This document shows, in pieces, positions 10,284-20,950 of a stretch of DNA of 64,000 bases. The position numbers and the translations under genes are program-made. Each line of letters starts with the position of its first letter. Position 1 is the stretch's first letter. Below the pieces are notes generated by a model. The model saw only the letters and a list, made by a program, of their open reading frames with translations. It was not told where the DNA came from and made no database searches. This stretch comes from CAXBID01 sp963815305. GTDB lineage: Bacteria > Bacteroidota > Bacteroidia > Flavobacteriales > Flavobacteriaceae. The stretch covers positions 248,001 through 312,000 of the forward strand of contig CAWFFW010000001.1 in assembly GCA_963815305.1 (NCBI GenBank), written 5' to 3'.

Positions 10284-10563
10284 TATTTGTTTTTTTTAAG
10301 TTAGTTTCAAATGTTTTATTAATGATTTCCTATTGAAAAAACAGAAAGCAGCGATAAATTTTTTTGCTTTTTATTGTAAAAAAAAGATTAGTAGTTACCT
10401 TAGATATTATAAATAAAATTAATTTAGATGGCATTAATTGTCGCATGCTAATTTTATCGTTTATAGATTACATATGTATCGACTTGTTTTCTAGATTGCT
10501 ACAATTATAATTATGCAAAAAAAATTAAAACAATCGTTTGTTAAATGTTTTTTTAATTATTTA

Positions 10564-13500
10564 TTATTGTTCTATACCGGTTGATTTAAAACTTTCAAAA
10601 TTTTTCTTTATAAATTCACTTGGTGATATTCCATATTGTTTTTTAAAAGCTTTAGTAAAATAATTATGTGAATTAAATCCAACAGCAAAACCAATTTCGT
10701 TTATCAAATAATCTCCTGTTTTCATTAGTTTTATAGCATGTTTTAATCGAATGTTTCTAATAAATTCGGTGGCTGATTGGTCTGTAAGTGATTTTAGTTT
10801 TCTATGAAGGTGTGTTCGGCTAAGGTTAAGGTTTTTAGCAAGTTCCTCAACTGAAAAGTCAGTATTTGTAATATTTTTTTCAATAACATAAATTGCCTTA
10901 CTAAGTAGTTTTTTGTCTAAATTTAGTGGTTGCGATTTTTCTTCCCATTCATCTTGTTGAGAAGCAAACAAAGTACGAAGCATTTTTCTTGAATTCAGTA
11001 AGTTATTGGCTTGTGCAACTAAAAAATCTTCATTAAAAGGTTTGGGTACATAAGCATCTGCTCCTGAGTTTATTCCTGAAATTTTATTTTGAATAGAACT
11101 TAGAGCAGTAAGTAAAATTAGAGGAATATGACTTGTTCTAATATCATTTTTTATTTTTTCACATAATTGAATTCCATCCATTTCTGGCATCATTACATCT
11201 GAGATTATTAAATCTGGATATAATGACATGGCTAAATCAAGAGCTTCTTTTCCATTTTTGGCTTTTGCTATTCTAAAATGATTTTGTAAAGATTCTTCTA
11301 AAAAATCTAATAATTCAGGGTTGTCTTCAGCAATTAATATTAGTGATTCTTGATTATCAATTGGTTCTACATTTTTTATTTTAGAATTTATATCAGTTAC
11401 AGGTTCTGACGTAAAATCAAAATCATTTGTCTTTTGTAACTCAATATTAGTTTCATTATAAGTATTTGATTGATGAAGTGGTAAATAGATGTAAAATGTA
11501 GTGCCTTTATCTTCCAAAGAACTTACAACTAATTGTCCGTTATGTAAGTTCACGTAATTGGTTAATAATGACAGACCTATTCCAGTACCAGATACATTAT
11601 TATTGTTTTTTTCAATTTGAAAAAAGCGTTCAAATATTTTTGGAAGCTCTTCGGAAGGTATGCCATAGCCAGTGTCGGTAATACTTAGTTCTAAAAAATC
11701 GTCCAAAATTTCATTGCCTATGATATAGGTATTCCAATTTTTATTTTTTTCGGTTTTTTTATTTTTTTGAATTGTTAACGTAATCTCACTGCTGTCAGGC
11801 GAGTATTTAAATGCGTTAGATAATAGGTTTACTAATACTTTATCTAATTTATCCGTATCAAAGTCCATTTGTAGACTTGGTAATTCTGATATAAAATTGA
11901 AATTAAAAGAGCGTTGATTTGCATGTTCTTCAAAACAATTGAATACATTTTTACTAAATAGAATAATATCCTCACGTATAGGATTTAATTTTAATTTACC
12001 ATGGTCTATTCTTCTAAAATCAAGAAATTGATTGATTAGTCTTAACAACCGATCGGTGTTATTTTTTATGAGTGATAACTGTTTACGAGACAAATCATTT
12101 TCAGATCCAGCTTTTAGTAAACGGTTTACAGGACCTTGTATTAAAGTTAATGGTGTTCTAAATTCGTGAGAAATATTGGTAAAAAACTGAAGTTTCATTT
12201 GGTGTAATTCTTCTTCTGTCTCCCTTTGTATTTCACTCATTTTCACACTAATTTTTAATTTTTGTCTATAAATAAGCTGTTTTCTAAAAAAATAGACAGT
12301 AGCGACAAAAATTAAAAAATAAAACAAATAGGCATGCCAAGTTAACCAAATTGGAGGCGTAATTTTAATAAATAGCTGTGTAGGAGTCTCGTTCCAGATG
12401 CCGTAATTGTTTGAAGCTTTAACTTCAAAAGTATAATCGCCAGGGGGTACTTTTGTAAACGAGGCTCGTCCGTTATAATCACTATTAATCCATTTGTTAT
12501 CGAGGTTTGCTAATCTGTATTTGAATTTGTTTTTTTGTGAGTTTACATAATTATTGGAAGTAAACTGGAAACTAAATGAATTTTGCTTATAATTTAACTT
12601 CAAAGATTCTGTATTGCCAATAATGTCATTTAAAATTCCATTTTCGGTTTCTGGTATAATTTTTTCATTATGGATTAATAATTGAGTAATAGTTGTAATT
12701 GGAGGAATGGGATTGGTGATAATAGTATTAGGCTGAAAACGAATTAAGCCATTAGAGCCCCCAAAATATAGTTCACTATCAATCGATTTTAAAGCGGTTG
12801 TTGGATAAAATTGATTGTTTTGAATACCTTTATTGCTAGCAAATGATTGTGTGTTCTTTGTTTTAGGATTTAGTTTACAAAGACCATTTTCCGTGGTTAC
12901 CCATATATTTTCATTTTGGTCTTGTAGAATAGAAAATACTTCATTCCCAGCAATACCCTCTTTTGTTGTAAAATGTTCAGCAGTACCCGTATTTGGATTG
13001 TATTTATCTAATCCTTCCCCGTTTGTACCCAACCATAAAAAACCATTTTTATCTTCATATATACTATAAATATAGTTTGAAGAAATACTATTTGAAACAT
13101 GATCTTGATGAAATATCCTTGTAAACTGTGAGGTACCTTTTTTTAACAGATTAAGTCCATTGTGCGTAGCAAACCATATATTTTTATTTTTGTCTTGTAT
13201 AATATGGCTAACGTAATTATTCGAAATTGTTTTAATATCAAGAGGGTTGTGTTTGTATTGAGTAAATTTTTTTGATTCAAAATGATAAAAATAAATCCCC
13301 AAGCGGTAATTACTTATCCAAATCCCTTCATCTGTCGCTAACATATCTAAAGTTTGAATTCCTACTGGAAAAGGTGGAGTTAAACGCTTAAATGATTTTT
13401 TGTTTTTTTCTCGGTATAAAACTCCGTTTCTATAAGTTCCAACCCATAAAGTTTCATTCTTATCAAAAGTTAACGATTTAAATCTTTTAATGGTATCACC

Positions 13501-14676
13501 ATCGCAAATAACAGGAAAATTAGTAAAAATGTTTGTTTCTGGATTATACAAGTTCAAATCATCATCATCAGTACCAACTATTATTTCTGATTTATTTGGA
13601 ACTTGTACAATGCAACTTACAATATTGCTACTTAGAGATTTTCTGGAAGTTGACGCTGTATAGTGTTGAAAAGCGTTATTATATTTATTTTTAAAAGCCA
13701 ATCCACCCAACCAAGTTCCAATCCATATATTTTTGTTAGAATCTTTATATAAAGAATAAATAGATTGGTGTGGCAGTTCAGAATGTTTTTGTTTATCTAT
13801 TATTAATTTAACCTTGTAGTTTTCAATGATGGCAATTCCAAAATTGGTGGCCACCCATATTTGATTGTTATCGTCTTTAATTAAGCTTCTTACTCGGTCA
13901 CCAGGTAATTTTAAATTTTTTGTAGTATCAGAATTAAAATGATGGGTTAGAGCACCATCTTTAATATTCAAACAAATTAAACCACTTGATTGATAAGCTA
14001 TCCAAATAGAATTATCATCATGAAGAATAGCATTAACCGAGTCTTTAAAACCTTTTGTAAAAAACTGAAAAGTATTAGACCCTTTGGTTAAAAAATAAAT
14101 ATTACCATCTTCATAAAAAACCCAAATGGTTCCGTCTTCACTAATTTTGCTATAACTGATTCTGTTAGTTTTATTATTTATGTTTTTGTAAAAGACTCTT
14201 TTAGTTTCTGGGTTGATAATTCCAATACCTTTCTCGTCCGAAACCCAATAAGTTCCATTATGATCTTGAAAAAATGAAATAATAATATGGCCAGTGAAAT
14301 TATCAAACTGATCTCTAAAAGTGTGTCTTATAAAATTATCTTTTTTAGGGTTATACGAGCAGAGACCATCTTCGGTGGCTATCCATATTATGCCCGAGGT
14401 ATCTTTAAAAAGGGATCTGACTCTATTCGTTGAAATAGATGTAGAGTCTTTTTGTAAATAACTGTATCTTTTTATGTCAATGGCATTATAAGCGAATAAC
14501 CCATTGTAGCTGCTAAACCAAATAAGACCTTGATTATCTTCAATAATAGAGGTGATTTGAGAGTGAACAACACCGCCTTCTGGAGTCACTTTTGACAATG
14601 AAATGATAGGGGCATTTTGAGCAAAAATCACTAAGTGAATTAAGAAAAAATATATGCTAAAAAATAAATACCTCAT
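10564..14676 (-). CDS. hybrid two-component system (HTCS) PUL regulator
   Basis: A 1370-residue single-chain sensor and regulator. Order: signal peptide (1-20), Reg_prop beta-propeller repeats (to ~690; repeated IW(I/V)AT and LW(L/V)GT motifs), Y_Y_Y domain (~700-775), a transmembrane helix (~780-800), HisKA with the phospho-accepting His in FTNISHEFRTPL (~835), HATPase with GTGIGLSL, a receiver domain (AEDNPEL; acceptor Asp in ISDVMMPEMDG, ~1158) and an AraC-type HTH (~1265-1365). The periplasmic propeller senses an oligosaccharide, and the HTH activates PUL promoters. It is divergent from the DNRLRE operon; the repeated block at 14744 is its best candidate target. Confidence 0.95.
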   Translation of the reverse strand: MRYLFFSIYFFLIHLVIFAQNAPIISLSKVTPEGGVVHSQITSIIEDNQGLIWFSSYNGLFAYNAIDIKRYSYLQKDSTSISTNRVRSLFKDTSGIIWIATEDGLCSYNPKKDNFIRHTFRDQFDNFTGHIIISFFQDHNGTYWVSDEKGIGIINPETKRVFYKNINNKTNRISYSKISEDGTIWVFYEDGNIYFLTKGSNTFQFFTKGFKDSVNAILHDDNSIWIAYQSSGLICLNIKDGALTHHFNSDTTKNLKLPGDRVRSLIKDDNNQIWVATNFGIAIIENYKVKLIIDKQKHSELPHQSIYSLYKDSNKNIWIGTWLGGLAFKNKYNNAFQHYTASTSRKSLSSNIVSCIVQVPNKSEIIVGTDDDDLNLYNPETNIFTNFPVICDGDTIKRFKSLTFDKNETLWVGTYRNGVLYREKNKKSFKRLTPPFPVGIQTLDMLATDEGIWISNYRLGIYFYHFESKKFTQYKHNPLDIKTISNNYVSHIIQDKNKNIWFATHNGLNLLKKGTSQFTRIFHQDHVSNSISSNYIYSIYEDKNGFLWLGTNGEGLDKYNPNTGTAEHFTTKEGIAGNEVFSILQDQNENIWVTTENGLCKLNPKTKNTQSFASNKGIQNNQFYPTTALKSIDSELYFGGSNGLIRFQPNTIITNPIPPITTITQLLIHNEKIIPETENGILNDIIGNTESLKLNYKQNSFSFQFTSNNYVNSQKNKFKYRLANLDNKWINSDYNGRASFTKVPPGDYTFEVKASNNYGIWNETPTQLFIKITPPIWLTWHAYLFYFLIFVATVYFFRKQLIYRQKLKISVKMSEIQRETEEELHQMKLQFFTNISHEFRTPLTLIQGPVNRLLKAGSENDLSRKQLSLIKNNTDRLLRLINQFLDFRRIDHGKLKLNPIREDIILFSKNVFNCFEEHANQRSFNFNFISELPSLQMDFDTDKLDKVLVNLLSNAFKYSPDSSEITLTIQKNKKTEKNKNWNTYIIGNEILDDFLELSITDTGYGIPSEELPKIFERFFQIEKNNNNVSGTGIGLSLLTNYVNLHNGQLVVSSLEDKGTTFYIYLPLHQSNTYNETNIELQKTNDFDFTSEPVTDINSKIKNVEPIDNQESLILIAEDNPELLDFLEESLQNHFRIAKAKNGKEALDLAMSLYPDLIISDVMMPEMDGIQLCEKIKNDIRTSHIPLILLTALSSIQNKISGINSGADAYVPKPFNEDFLVAQANNLLNSRKMLRTLFASQQDEWEEKSQPLNLDKKLLSKAIYVIEKNITNTDFSVEELAKNLNLSRTHLHRKLKSLTDQSATEFIRNIRLKHAIKLMKTGDYLINEIGFAVGFNSHNYFTKAFKKQYGISPSEFIKKNFESFKSTGIEQ

Positions 14677-14743
14677 AACAAATTTTAAAATACTAAGATA
14701 CCAAAATAATAAGTCTACAAAGTATCTATGAATTTAATAAAAC

Positions 14744-14848
14744 TAGCACACATGTTGTTTTTTGGAACATAATTACAAGAATGTAACATAGTTAGTAGTA
14801 AATGGAAACAATAGTCCAAATAATAACGAATTATACACAATATTTTTG
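14744..14848 (+). promoter_or_regulatory. repeated operator-like block with TAnnTTTG box, copy A
   Basis: A 73-bp block (14744-14816) matches 20951-21023 without gaps at 62 of 73 positions by my count. It includes TTTTTGGAACAT and ACAATAGTC. After 24 nt comes TATTTTTG (14841-14848), a match to the Bacteroidota -7 box TAnnTTTG. The spacing is the same in copy B. No good -33 box is seen, as expected for an activator-dependent promoter. Transcription would run rightwards into the DNRLRE gene at 15034 with a leader of about 180 nt. The block also lies 68 bp from the HTCS start codon, so it could serve in autoregulation. Confidence 0.7.
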
Positions 14849-15033
14849 TTAGAAGTGATTTAGCATCTTAAGTTTTGTTTGTTTATGATTTATAGATTTT
14901 ACAAACGAAGACAAATCAAACAAGTTATTAAACTAAATAAACTTTGTATGCTGATAATAACCAAATAGAAAACTTATAAATCCTTATTAAGTAAAAATAA
15001 TACAATAACTATTATAAATTAAAACTAAAAATC

Positions 15034-15864
15034 ATGAAAAAACTTTACATTAAAACTTTATTAATTGTTACTTTAACATTTTTTGCAACAGGAAATGCTC
15101 AAACCAACGTTTTGGTTTCTGAAGATACTTATGGTCAATTTTCTACTCCAGATGCTCCTCAAGGTGCAACTACAGATGTTAGAATAAAATCTAATACTAA
15201 TGCAGAAAGAATTGGTTTCTTAAAATTTGATATTTCTGGTTTTTCTAGCATAACAAGTGCTACTCTTAATTTAGCAAGTTTTAGAAATAGCGAAACTACT
15301 GCTTTCACTTTAACAATCTCTAAATTATCTGATGATACTTGGACTGAAGCTGCACTTACTTGGAATAACATGCCTACCAAAGGAGCTGTTGTTGGAACCT
15401 TATCCATTGCTTCAAGTCAACCTAGAGGGGCTGCTAGTATAGATGTTACACAATACATTTTAGACGAATTTGCAGGTAATAAAATGGTGTCGTTTGTCTT
15501 AACTAACGAAGATGTCTCTAATGGTATGGTTAGATTAGATTCTAAAGAGAGTTCTTTTGATGTTACTTATTTATCTATAACAGGTACTACTTTAGGCGTA
15601 GAAGATCAAAAAATTGAAGGTTTTACAGCTTATCCAAACCCTGTAAGTAGTGCTACTAATTATCGTATGGATATGTTTGCTCCAACTGGAATAGATAATA
15701 TACAGGTTTTTAGCTTATTAGGACAAAAAATAAAGGACATTGAAAATATAAATTCCAATAATTATTCACTAGACTTTAGTGATATTAATGATAAAAGTGT
15801 TTATCTAGTTGAAATTCAAGATAATAACGGTGCCAAAACAATGAAAAAAGTGATTAAAAATTAA
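15034..15864 (+). CDS. stand-alone DNRLRE-module protein with T9SS tail
   Basis: A 276-residue protein: signal peptide (1-22), one DNRLRE-type beta-sandwich (~25-185; EDTYGQF, RIGFLKFDISGF, TLTISKLSDDTWTE, LTWNNMP) and a T9SS type A sorting domain (~198-276; YPNPV, VYLVEIQ, MKKVIKN). No catalytic domain is present. Related modules are found with CAZymes and some bind alginate (CBM96, from memory), so this may be a surface glycan-binding protein. It is the first gene after operator copy A and ends at a terminator, which suggests a high and separate dosage. The same module recurs in the proteins at 16066, 17682 and 27035. Confidence 0.8.
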   Translation: MKKLYIKTLLIVTLTFFATGNAQTNVLVSEDTYGQFSTPDAPQGATTDVRIKSNTNAERIGFLKFDISGFSSITSATLNLASFRNSETTAFTLTISKLSDDTWTEAALTWNNMPTKGAVVGTLSIASSQPRGAASIDVTQYILDEFAGNKMVSFVLTNEDVSNGMVRLDSKESSFDVTYLSITGTTLGVEDQKIEGFTAYPNPVSSATNYRMDMFAPTGIDNIQVFSLLGQKIKDIENINSNNYSLDFSDINDKSVYLVEIQDNNGAKTMKKVIKN

Positions 15865-15886
15865 TGCTTTCTTAATTTGAATTAAT

Positions 15887-15919
15887 AGAAACATCGGGGC
15901 TTTGCTTCGATGTTTCTTT
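15887..15919 (+). terminator. rho-independent terminator after the stand-alone DNRLRE gene
   Basis: The arms GAAACATCG and CGATGTTTC surround a short loop and are followed by a T-rich run, 22 bp after the stop codon. It would separate the 15034 gene from the esterase gene at 16066, or let only part of the transcripts through. Confidence 0.7.
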
Positions 15920-16065
15920 AATAAATATGTTTCGATTATATGTTTTGAAATTTTGAAAACTTTCATTGAACCGTTTAGAATTTAGTTCAATTAGATATAT
16001 CTTCATTCAAATAAAATAATAATTTAATAGTCATAAAAGGCTCAAATTTCTATTCAGAGAAGAAC

Positions 16066-17634
16066 ATGAAAAAACAAAAAAATACTATATGTTTTATAAA
16101 TAGAAGCGGTTTGTGCTTGTTACTAGTATTATTAGTATGGACTAATAAGTCGATGTCTCAAAATTTTTCAGACTTAGAGATATTTCTATGTATAGGCCAA
16201 TCTAATATGGCAGGGAGAGCAGATATTGAAGCACAAGATATGGGTACTGTAAATGATGTCTATCTTTTAAATGCCACAGCAAATTGGGAATTGGCACAAA
16301 ATCCTTTAAATCAATTTTCAACTATTAGAGGTGGTCTTTCAAATCAAAAATTAGGTCCTGCTTGGGAATTTGGTAAAACGTTACAATCTTACGGTAAACG
16401 TGTAGGCTTGGTAGTTAACGCAAAAGGAGGTAGTGCTATAAGTGAATGGGCTGAGGGAACAACATTTTTCAATCAAGCAGTAGCTAGAGCTTTAGCAGCA
16501 CAAAAAGTTGGTGGTACCATAAAAGGTATCATTTGGCACCAAGGAGAATCCGATCAAGGAAATCCAAATTATGGGAGCGATTTTGCCGCCATGATTCAGG
16601 CATTTAGAACAGATTTAAATCTGCCAGATTTACCGGTAATAGCAGGTCAAATAGGTAAATGGAAGACTAGCGCACCAAATATTAATAAGATAATTTCAAA
16701 ACTCAAAAATAACATCAGCAATGTTGATTTTGCAAATTCAACAGATCTCTTTCACATACCAGGTGACCAGAGTCATTTTGATAGTGCAGACCAAAGGGAG
16801 CTGGGTAAAAGATTCGCACAAAAATATTTAGAACTTACTGGGCAAATAAACGGCGATGTCAATATCATTGTTTTAGAAGACACCCATGTTCAAGGTGGTA
16901 GTCAGGCAAATACCGTGCAAAATGGAAATTTATTAAGAGTAAGAAAGACTGCAAACGAAGGATCGGTAAGAAAAACATGGCTAAAGTTTGATCTTTCAAA
17001 TTACACAACCATTACAAATGCCACGCTTAATTTATCAGGAAATAATAATCAAACCGCTTTTACTGTATCGGTTTTTGAAGGTCCAGATACTTGGGATGAA
17101 ACAACGCTTACATGGGCTATCGAGCCTACTAAGGGCGCTTTGATTACAACTTTTAATTCGCCAGTTACAGGTTCTGGTGTTTATAATCTAATTGATAATA
17201 TAAACATTACAAGTTATGTACAATCCCAATTAAACGGAGATAAAATTATTACTCTTGTTTTAGAAGATACAGCAGATGATGACGTTCAGCTAAGAGTTAC
17301 CAATTCAGAAGCCTCAAGATTAAATAATCCGGCACCTTTTTTAAAAATAACAAGTACAGTTTTAGCTGTGGGCGATAATACGATTAAAGGTTTAACGGCA
17401 TATCCAAATCCTGTAAATAGTGCCAGTAATTACCGTTTAGAAATATTTTCACCCTCAGGAATAGACTATGTACAGGTTTTTAGTGTAGAGGGTAGGGAAG
17501 TTAAAAGTATTAAAAATATAAAATCAAATAGGTATTCACTAGATTTTAGTGATATTAATAGTAATGGCATATACCTTGTTAAAATACAAGATACCAACGG
17601 TTTCTATTCACTCAGAAAAGTAATTAAAAACTAA
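16066..17634 (+). CDS. SASA acetylesterase with DNRLRE module and T9SS tail
   Basis: A 522-residue secreted enzyme. After the signal peptide (1-31) comes a SASA/CE6-like esterase domain (~38-262) with LCIGQSNMAGR (Ser), VVNAKGGSAISEW, IIWHQGESDQG and DQSHFDSADQR (Asp/His). A DNRLRE module follows (~268-435), then a T9SS sorting domain (~445-522) closely similar to that of the protein encoded at 15034. It likely deacetylates intact polysaccharide outside the cell. The esterase domain is paralogous to the lipoprotein encoded at 33180, which lacks the extra modules. Confidence 0.88.
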   Translation: MKKQKNTICFINRSGLCLLLVLLVWTNKSMSQNFSDLEIFLCIGQSNMAGRADIEAQDMGTVNDVYLLNATANWELAQNPLNQFSTIRGGLSNQKLGPAWEFGKTLQSYGKRVGLVVNAKGGSAISEWAEGTTFFNQAVARALAAQKVGGTIKGIIWHQGESDQGNPNYGSDFAAMIQAFRTDLNLPDLPVIAGQIGKWKTSAPNINKIISKLKNNISNVDFANSTDLFHIPGDQSHFDSADQRELGKRFAQKYLELTGQINGDVNIIVLEDTHVQGGSQANTVQNGNLLRVRKTANEGSVRKTWLKFDLSNYTTITNATLNLSGNNNQTAFTVSVFEGPDTWDETTLTWAIEPTKGALITTFNSPVTGSGVYNLIDNINITSYVQSQLNGDKIITLVLEDTADDDVQLRVTNSEASRLNNPAPFLKITSTVLAVGDNTIKGLTAYPNPVNSASNYRLEIFSPSGIDYVQVFSVEGREVKSIKNIKSNRYSLDFSDINSNGIYLVKIQDTNGFYSLRKVIKN

Positions 17635-17681
17635 TAAGATGTATATCACTGCTAAAAATTAATTGTTTAACATGACTAATT

Positions 17682-20411
17682 ATGAAAAATAAAAACCAAA
17701 ATTTTAAAATTGCATGGCTAACTTTTATGTTGCTATGTGTTTTTGGCAGCATGACTTATGCTCAAGTATCCGAGATTATTTATAAAGATGGCAATGGCAA
17801 TCTTAATTATGTATCTGACGCAGAAGATAACAGAATTCCTGATTTTAGTTTTGCGGGGTACAAGTCTGGTGAAGAAGCGATACCAAATGTTCCTGTACAA
17901 GTAACTATTAGCCCAATAGCGGGTGATAACAGAGCGCACATACAGGCTGCAATAAATCAAGTCTCTGCACTGCCACTAGTTAATGGTGTAAGAGGTGCAG
18001 TATTGCTTCAGGCGGGCACATATAGTGTATCGGGCTCTATTTATATTCGAGATAGTGGAGTAGTTCTTAGGGGTTCTGGTAATGGTTCTGATCCCGCTAC
18101 TAATACTATTATATATAACCCAGAACGATCGGGTCCTAGTGACAATAGCACAAGTATCATTAGAATTGAGGGGCCTGCAACATCAGACCGTTACACTACT
18201 AATGATGACATCTTACCGGGTACAACATCTACCGTTACTAATGACTTTTTACCAGTAAATTCAAGATCATTTGAAGTAGATAATACATCTCTGTATGCTG
18301 TTGATGATATCATTATTGTTTACCGTAAGCCAGAAAGTCCATGGTTTCAAATGATTGATAATGGTGGTGCAGTTAATGATCCACCTTGGACTACAGCTAC
18401 AGGCACAGGATTAATAATGGTATATCCAAGAAAGATTACCGCAATTAATGGTAATACGCTAATTATAGATCAACCAATTTATGAGCATATTTTTGGTAAT
18501 GGGGTAACCACAACAACAATATATAAATTGAATACAGCTAACAGGTTTATAAGCAATGTTGGTTTAGAAAACATTAGAATAACTGCAGGTTATAATCCAG
18601 CAAATTTAAATAACGAGTTTAGTGCTAGAGATTGTGTACGTATGGACGGTCTTTGGGATAGTTGGGCAACAGATGTAGTAACCGAAAATTTTTGGTTTGC
18701 AGGGTTTACAATGAGAACAACAAACCGAATAACAATTGATCGTTGTGAGGCTTTAGATCCTATTTCTTTAATTGATGGTGGCCATAGATACAATTTTAAT
18801 ATGGATTATGGCGCCAATAACATTTTAGTAAAAAATTGTGTGGCAACAGAAGCAAGACATGCATATGTGTCTAATGGAACTTCACAGACTTCAGGGATTG
18901 TATTTCTAAAAAGCACATCAGATGGAGGTTATAACGCTTCAGAGGGTCATAGACTTTGGACACAAGCTTTATTGTACGATCAAATGACCTTTACAAATTC
19001 AAACGTTACAACGCTTATAGGATTGTATAATCGTGGAGATTTTGGTACCAGTCATGGTTGGTCCAGTGCGCATTCCGTGGCGTGGAATTCTACAAGTAAG
19101 GATTATTCAGGTACAAATTTTATAATTCAAAAACCACCAACGGCTCAAAATTATGGTATGTTTTGTGATGCTACAGTAATTGGTACTTTTCGTTGGCCAG
19201 GAGATCCAGGGTATATTGAGGGTACAAGACAAACAGCACCTTTTCCATCTTTATATGAAGAACAACTAGCAGATCGTTTAGCAAATGGGGTATTACCAGA
19301 TCCACCAGCAAAAGTTAAAGCTATTGATGACAATGGTGACCTTACTATATCTTGGTTAGATAATTCTGGAGAGGAAGATAGTTATGTAATTGAAATTTCT
19401 ACGGATAATGGCACTACCTATCAGGTTTTTACAACATTGGCAGCCAATACAGAACAGTATGTAACACCAATGAGTAATGCGACATATGATTTTTCTACTG
19501 CGACTTTTCAAATATATTCAACAAAAGGAGCAAATAAATCATCTAGACGAATTTTTTCTATAGAAGATGGAGATCCTATTGTTACGGTTACTACAAATTA
19601 TAGTGTAATTGAAGATGCTCATACTACTTCTGGTACCAATGCAGATACTAACTATGGTGGGTTAGAATTTGTTCAAGTAAAAACAAGTCCTGGTATAGGT
19701 AACTCTACTAGAAGCGGCTATTTGAAATTTGATCTTAGTGCAGTAACTGATGTTAATGCAGTGACAGAAGTACTTCTTAATTTTGAAGTGTATTATTCTT
19801 TTGATGCTTTAGATTTTAATATTTATCAAGTTTCTAATGATACATGGAGCGAAAGTACTGTAACTTATAATACAGCACCTAATTCAAATAACTGGGCTAG
19901 TACTGATATTGTTGGTTCCTTTTCAACATCTCCAGCAACTACAGGTACATATACTATTGATGTAACTGATTATGTAAAAGCTAGTTTACTGGCAGCAGAT
20001 ACTACGATTAGTTTAGGATTTTATGATGATAATGACGAGAATGGTCATATTTATTTTCGAACTAAAGAATATCAATCAGGACAGCTAGCTGCAAGTTTAG
20101 ATGTTGGAATTAATCAAGCACTTAGTATAAATGATTTTGATCTAAATGATGCAAAAAATATAGTACGTCAATATCCCAACCCTATTTATGGTAATAATGC
20201 ATTCTTTGAATTTAACTTAAAAAGTTCAAGCGATTTTAATCTGTCAATATTCGATATTAACGGTAGATTGGTAAAGTCTGTAAAAAAAGAATTATATCCT
20301 GGTAATCAAAAAATTGAAGTAGATACAAATCTAAAGAATGGTTTGTATATATATCAGATAATTACAGATGAATTTACCAGAAGCGGTAAAGTGATAGTTT
20401 CACGACGTTAA
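17682..20411 (+). CDS. secreted parallel beta-helix protein with FN3-like, DNRLRE and T9SS domains (putative polysaccharide lyase)
   Basis: A 909-residue protein. A signal peptide ends in TYAQ. A pectate-lyase-like right-handed beta-helix covers ~40-530; it starts with DFSFAGYKSGEEAIP and has AAINQ, GAVLLQAGTYSVSG, GVVLRGSG and later repeats such as NNILVKNCVAT. A fibronectin-type-III-like domain (~538-625), a DNRLRE module (~636-810) and a T9SS tail (~827-909) follow. Beta-helix enzymes include many lyases and hydrolases. I cannot place this in a named PL family or locate its active site. The neighbouring GH88, PL14-like and uxuA genes make an endolytic uronate lyase a reasonable guess. Confidence 0.7.
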   Translation: MKNKNQNFKIAWLTFMLLCVFGSMTYAQVSEIIYKDGNGNLNYVSDAEDNRIPDFSFAGYKSGEEAIPNVPVQVTISPIAGDNRAHIQAAINQVSALPLVNGVRGAVLLQAGTYSVSGSIYIRDSGVVLRGSGNGSDPATNTIIYNPERSGPSDNSTSIIRIEGPATSDRYTTNDDILPGTTSTVTNDFLPVNSRSFEVDNTSLYAVDDIIIVYRKPESPWFQMIDNGGAVNDPPWTTATGTGLIMVYPRKITAINGNTLIIDQPIYEHIFGNGVTTTTIYKLNTANRFISNVGLENIRITAGYNPANLNNEFSARDCVRMDGLWDSWATDVVTENFWFAGFTMRTTNRITIDRCEALDPISLIDGGHRYNFNMDYGANNILVKNCVATEARHAYVSNGTSQTSGIVFLKSTSDGGYNASEGHRLWTQALLYDQMTFTNSNVTTLIGLYNRGDFGTSHGWSSAHSVAWNSTSKDYSGTNFIIQKPPTAQNYGMFCDATVIGTFRWPGDPGYIEGTRQTAPFPSLYEEQLADRLANGVLPDPPAKVKAIDDNGDLTISWLDNSGEEDSYVIEISTDNGTTYQVFTTLAANTEQYVTPMSNATYDFSTATFQIYSTKGANKSSRRIFSIEDGDPIVTVTTNYSVIEDAHTTSGTNADTNYGGLEFVQVKTSPGIGNSTRSGYLKFDLSAVTDVNAVTEVLLNFEVYYSFDALDFNIYQVSNDTWSESTVTYNTAPNSNNWASTDIVGSFSTSPATTGTYTIDVTDYVKASLLAADTTISLGFYDDNDENGHIYFRTKEYQSGQLAASLDVGINQALSINDFDLNDAKNIVRQYPNPIYGNNAFFEFNLKSSSDFNLSIFDINGRLVKSVKKELYPGNQKIEVDTNLKNGLYIYQIITDEFTRSGKVIVSRR

Positions 20412-20450
20412 TTTTAATATCTTTTAGCCTATAGACAGGCATTGTTTTTT

Positions 20451-20488
20451 AAGCCAACCTACATTTTAGGTTGGCTTAATTTTTTTTC
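20451..20488 (+). terminator. strong rho-independent terminator
   Basis: A perfect 10-bp stem (AAGCCAACCT / AGGTTGGCTT) with a 7-nt loop is followed by AATTTTTTTT, 40 bp after the beta-helix gene's stop. It closes the operon that starts at promoter copy A. Confidence 0.85.
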
Positions 20489-20950
20489 AAAACCTCCATA
20501 GGAGTAATTAAATAATACCGGTAATTTCAATTGGTAAATGGTATAAGTGATATTTACAAAAATTCACACTAAAATGAGCTTGTGAAAATATCTTTAACAC
20601 CTTTATTTCAACATGAAAAGAACTCTAACTACACTATGCTTTATAATTACATAAATTATAATTAAGTTGTTATAGTCAATAGGTTTTTCTCTCTAAAGCG
20701 TCAAATTGCTAGATTAATTTGTTTGTCTTTTTCTTGGCTTTTGTTTTTAACTAGATTATAGGAGTCTGCAAAACATCAAAAATAAAAATGAAACTAATTT
20801 TTAAGATATAGTATAAAAGCGGGTTTGTTAAAAAAAAACAAATATTAAAATAGGAGCCTATTTTTACGGTTAATATGAAATCGAAAAGCAAAAAGGGATT
20901 TCAATACTAAACTTTTCACCTCAATTGTTTTTAAATTAAATGAATCTATT
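20489..20950. other. intergenic stretch without recognised gene
   Basis: This AT-rich spacer lies between the terminator and operator copy B. I see no coding remnant and no RNA gene in it. Confidence 0.5.
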
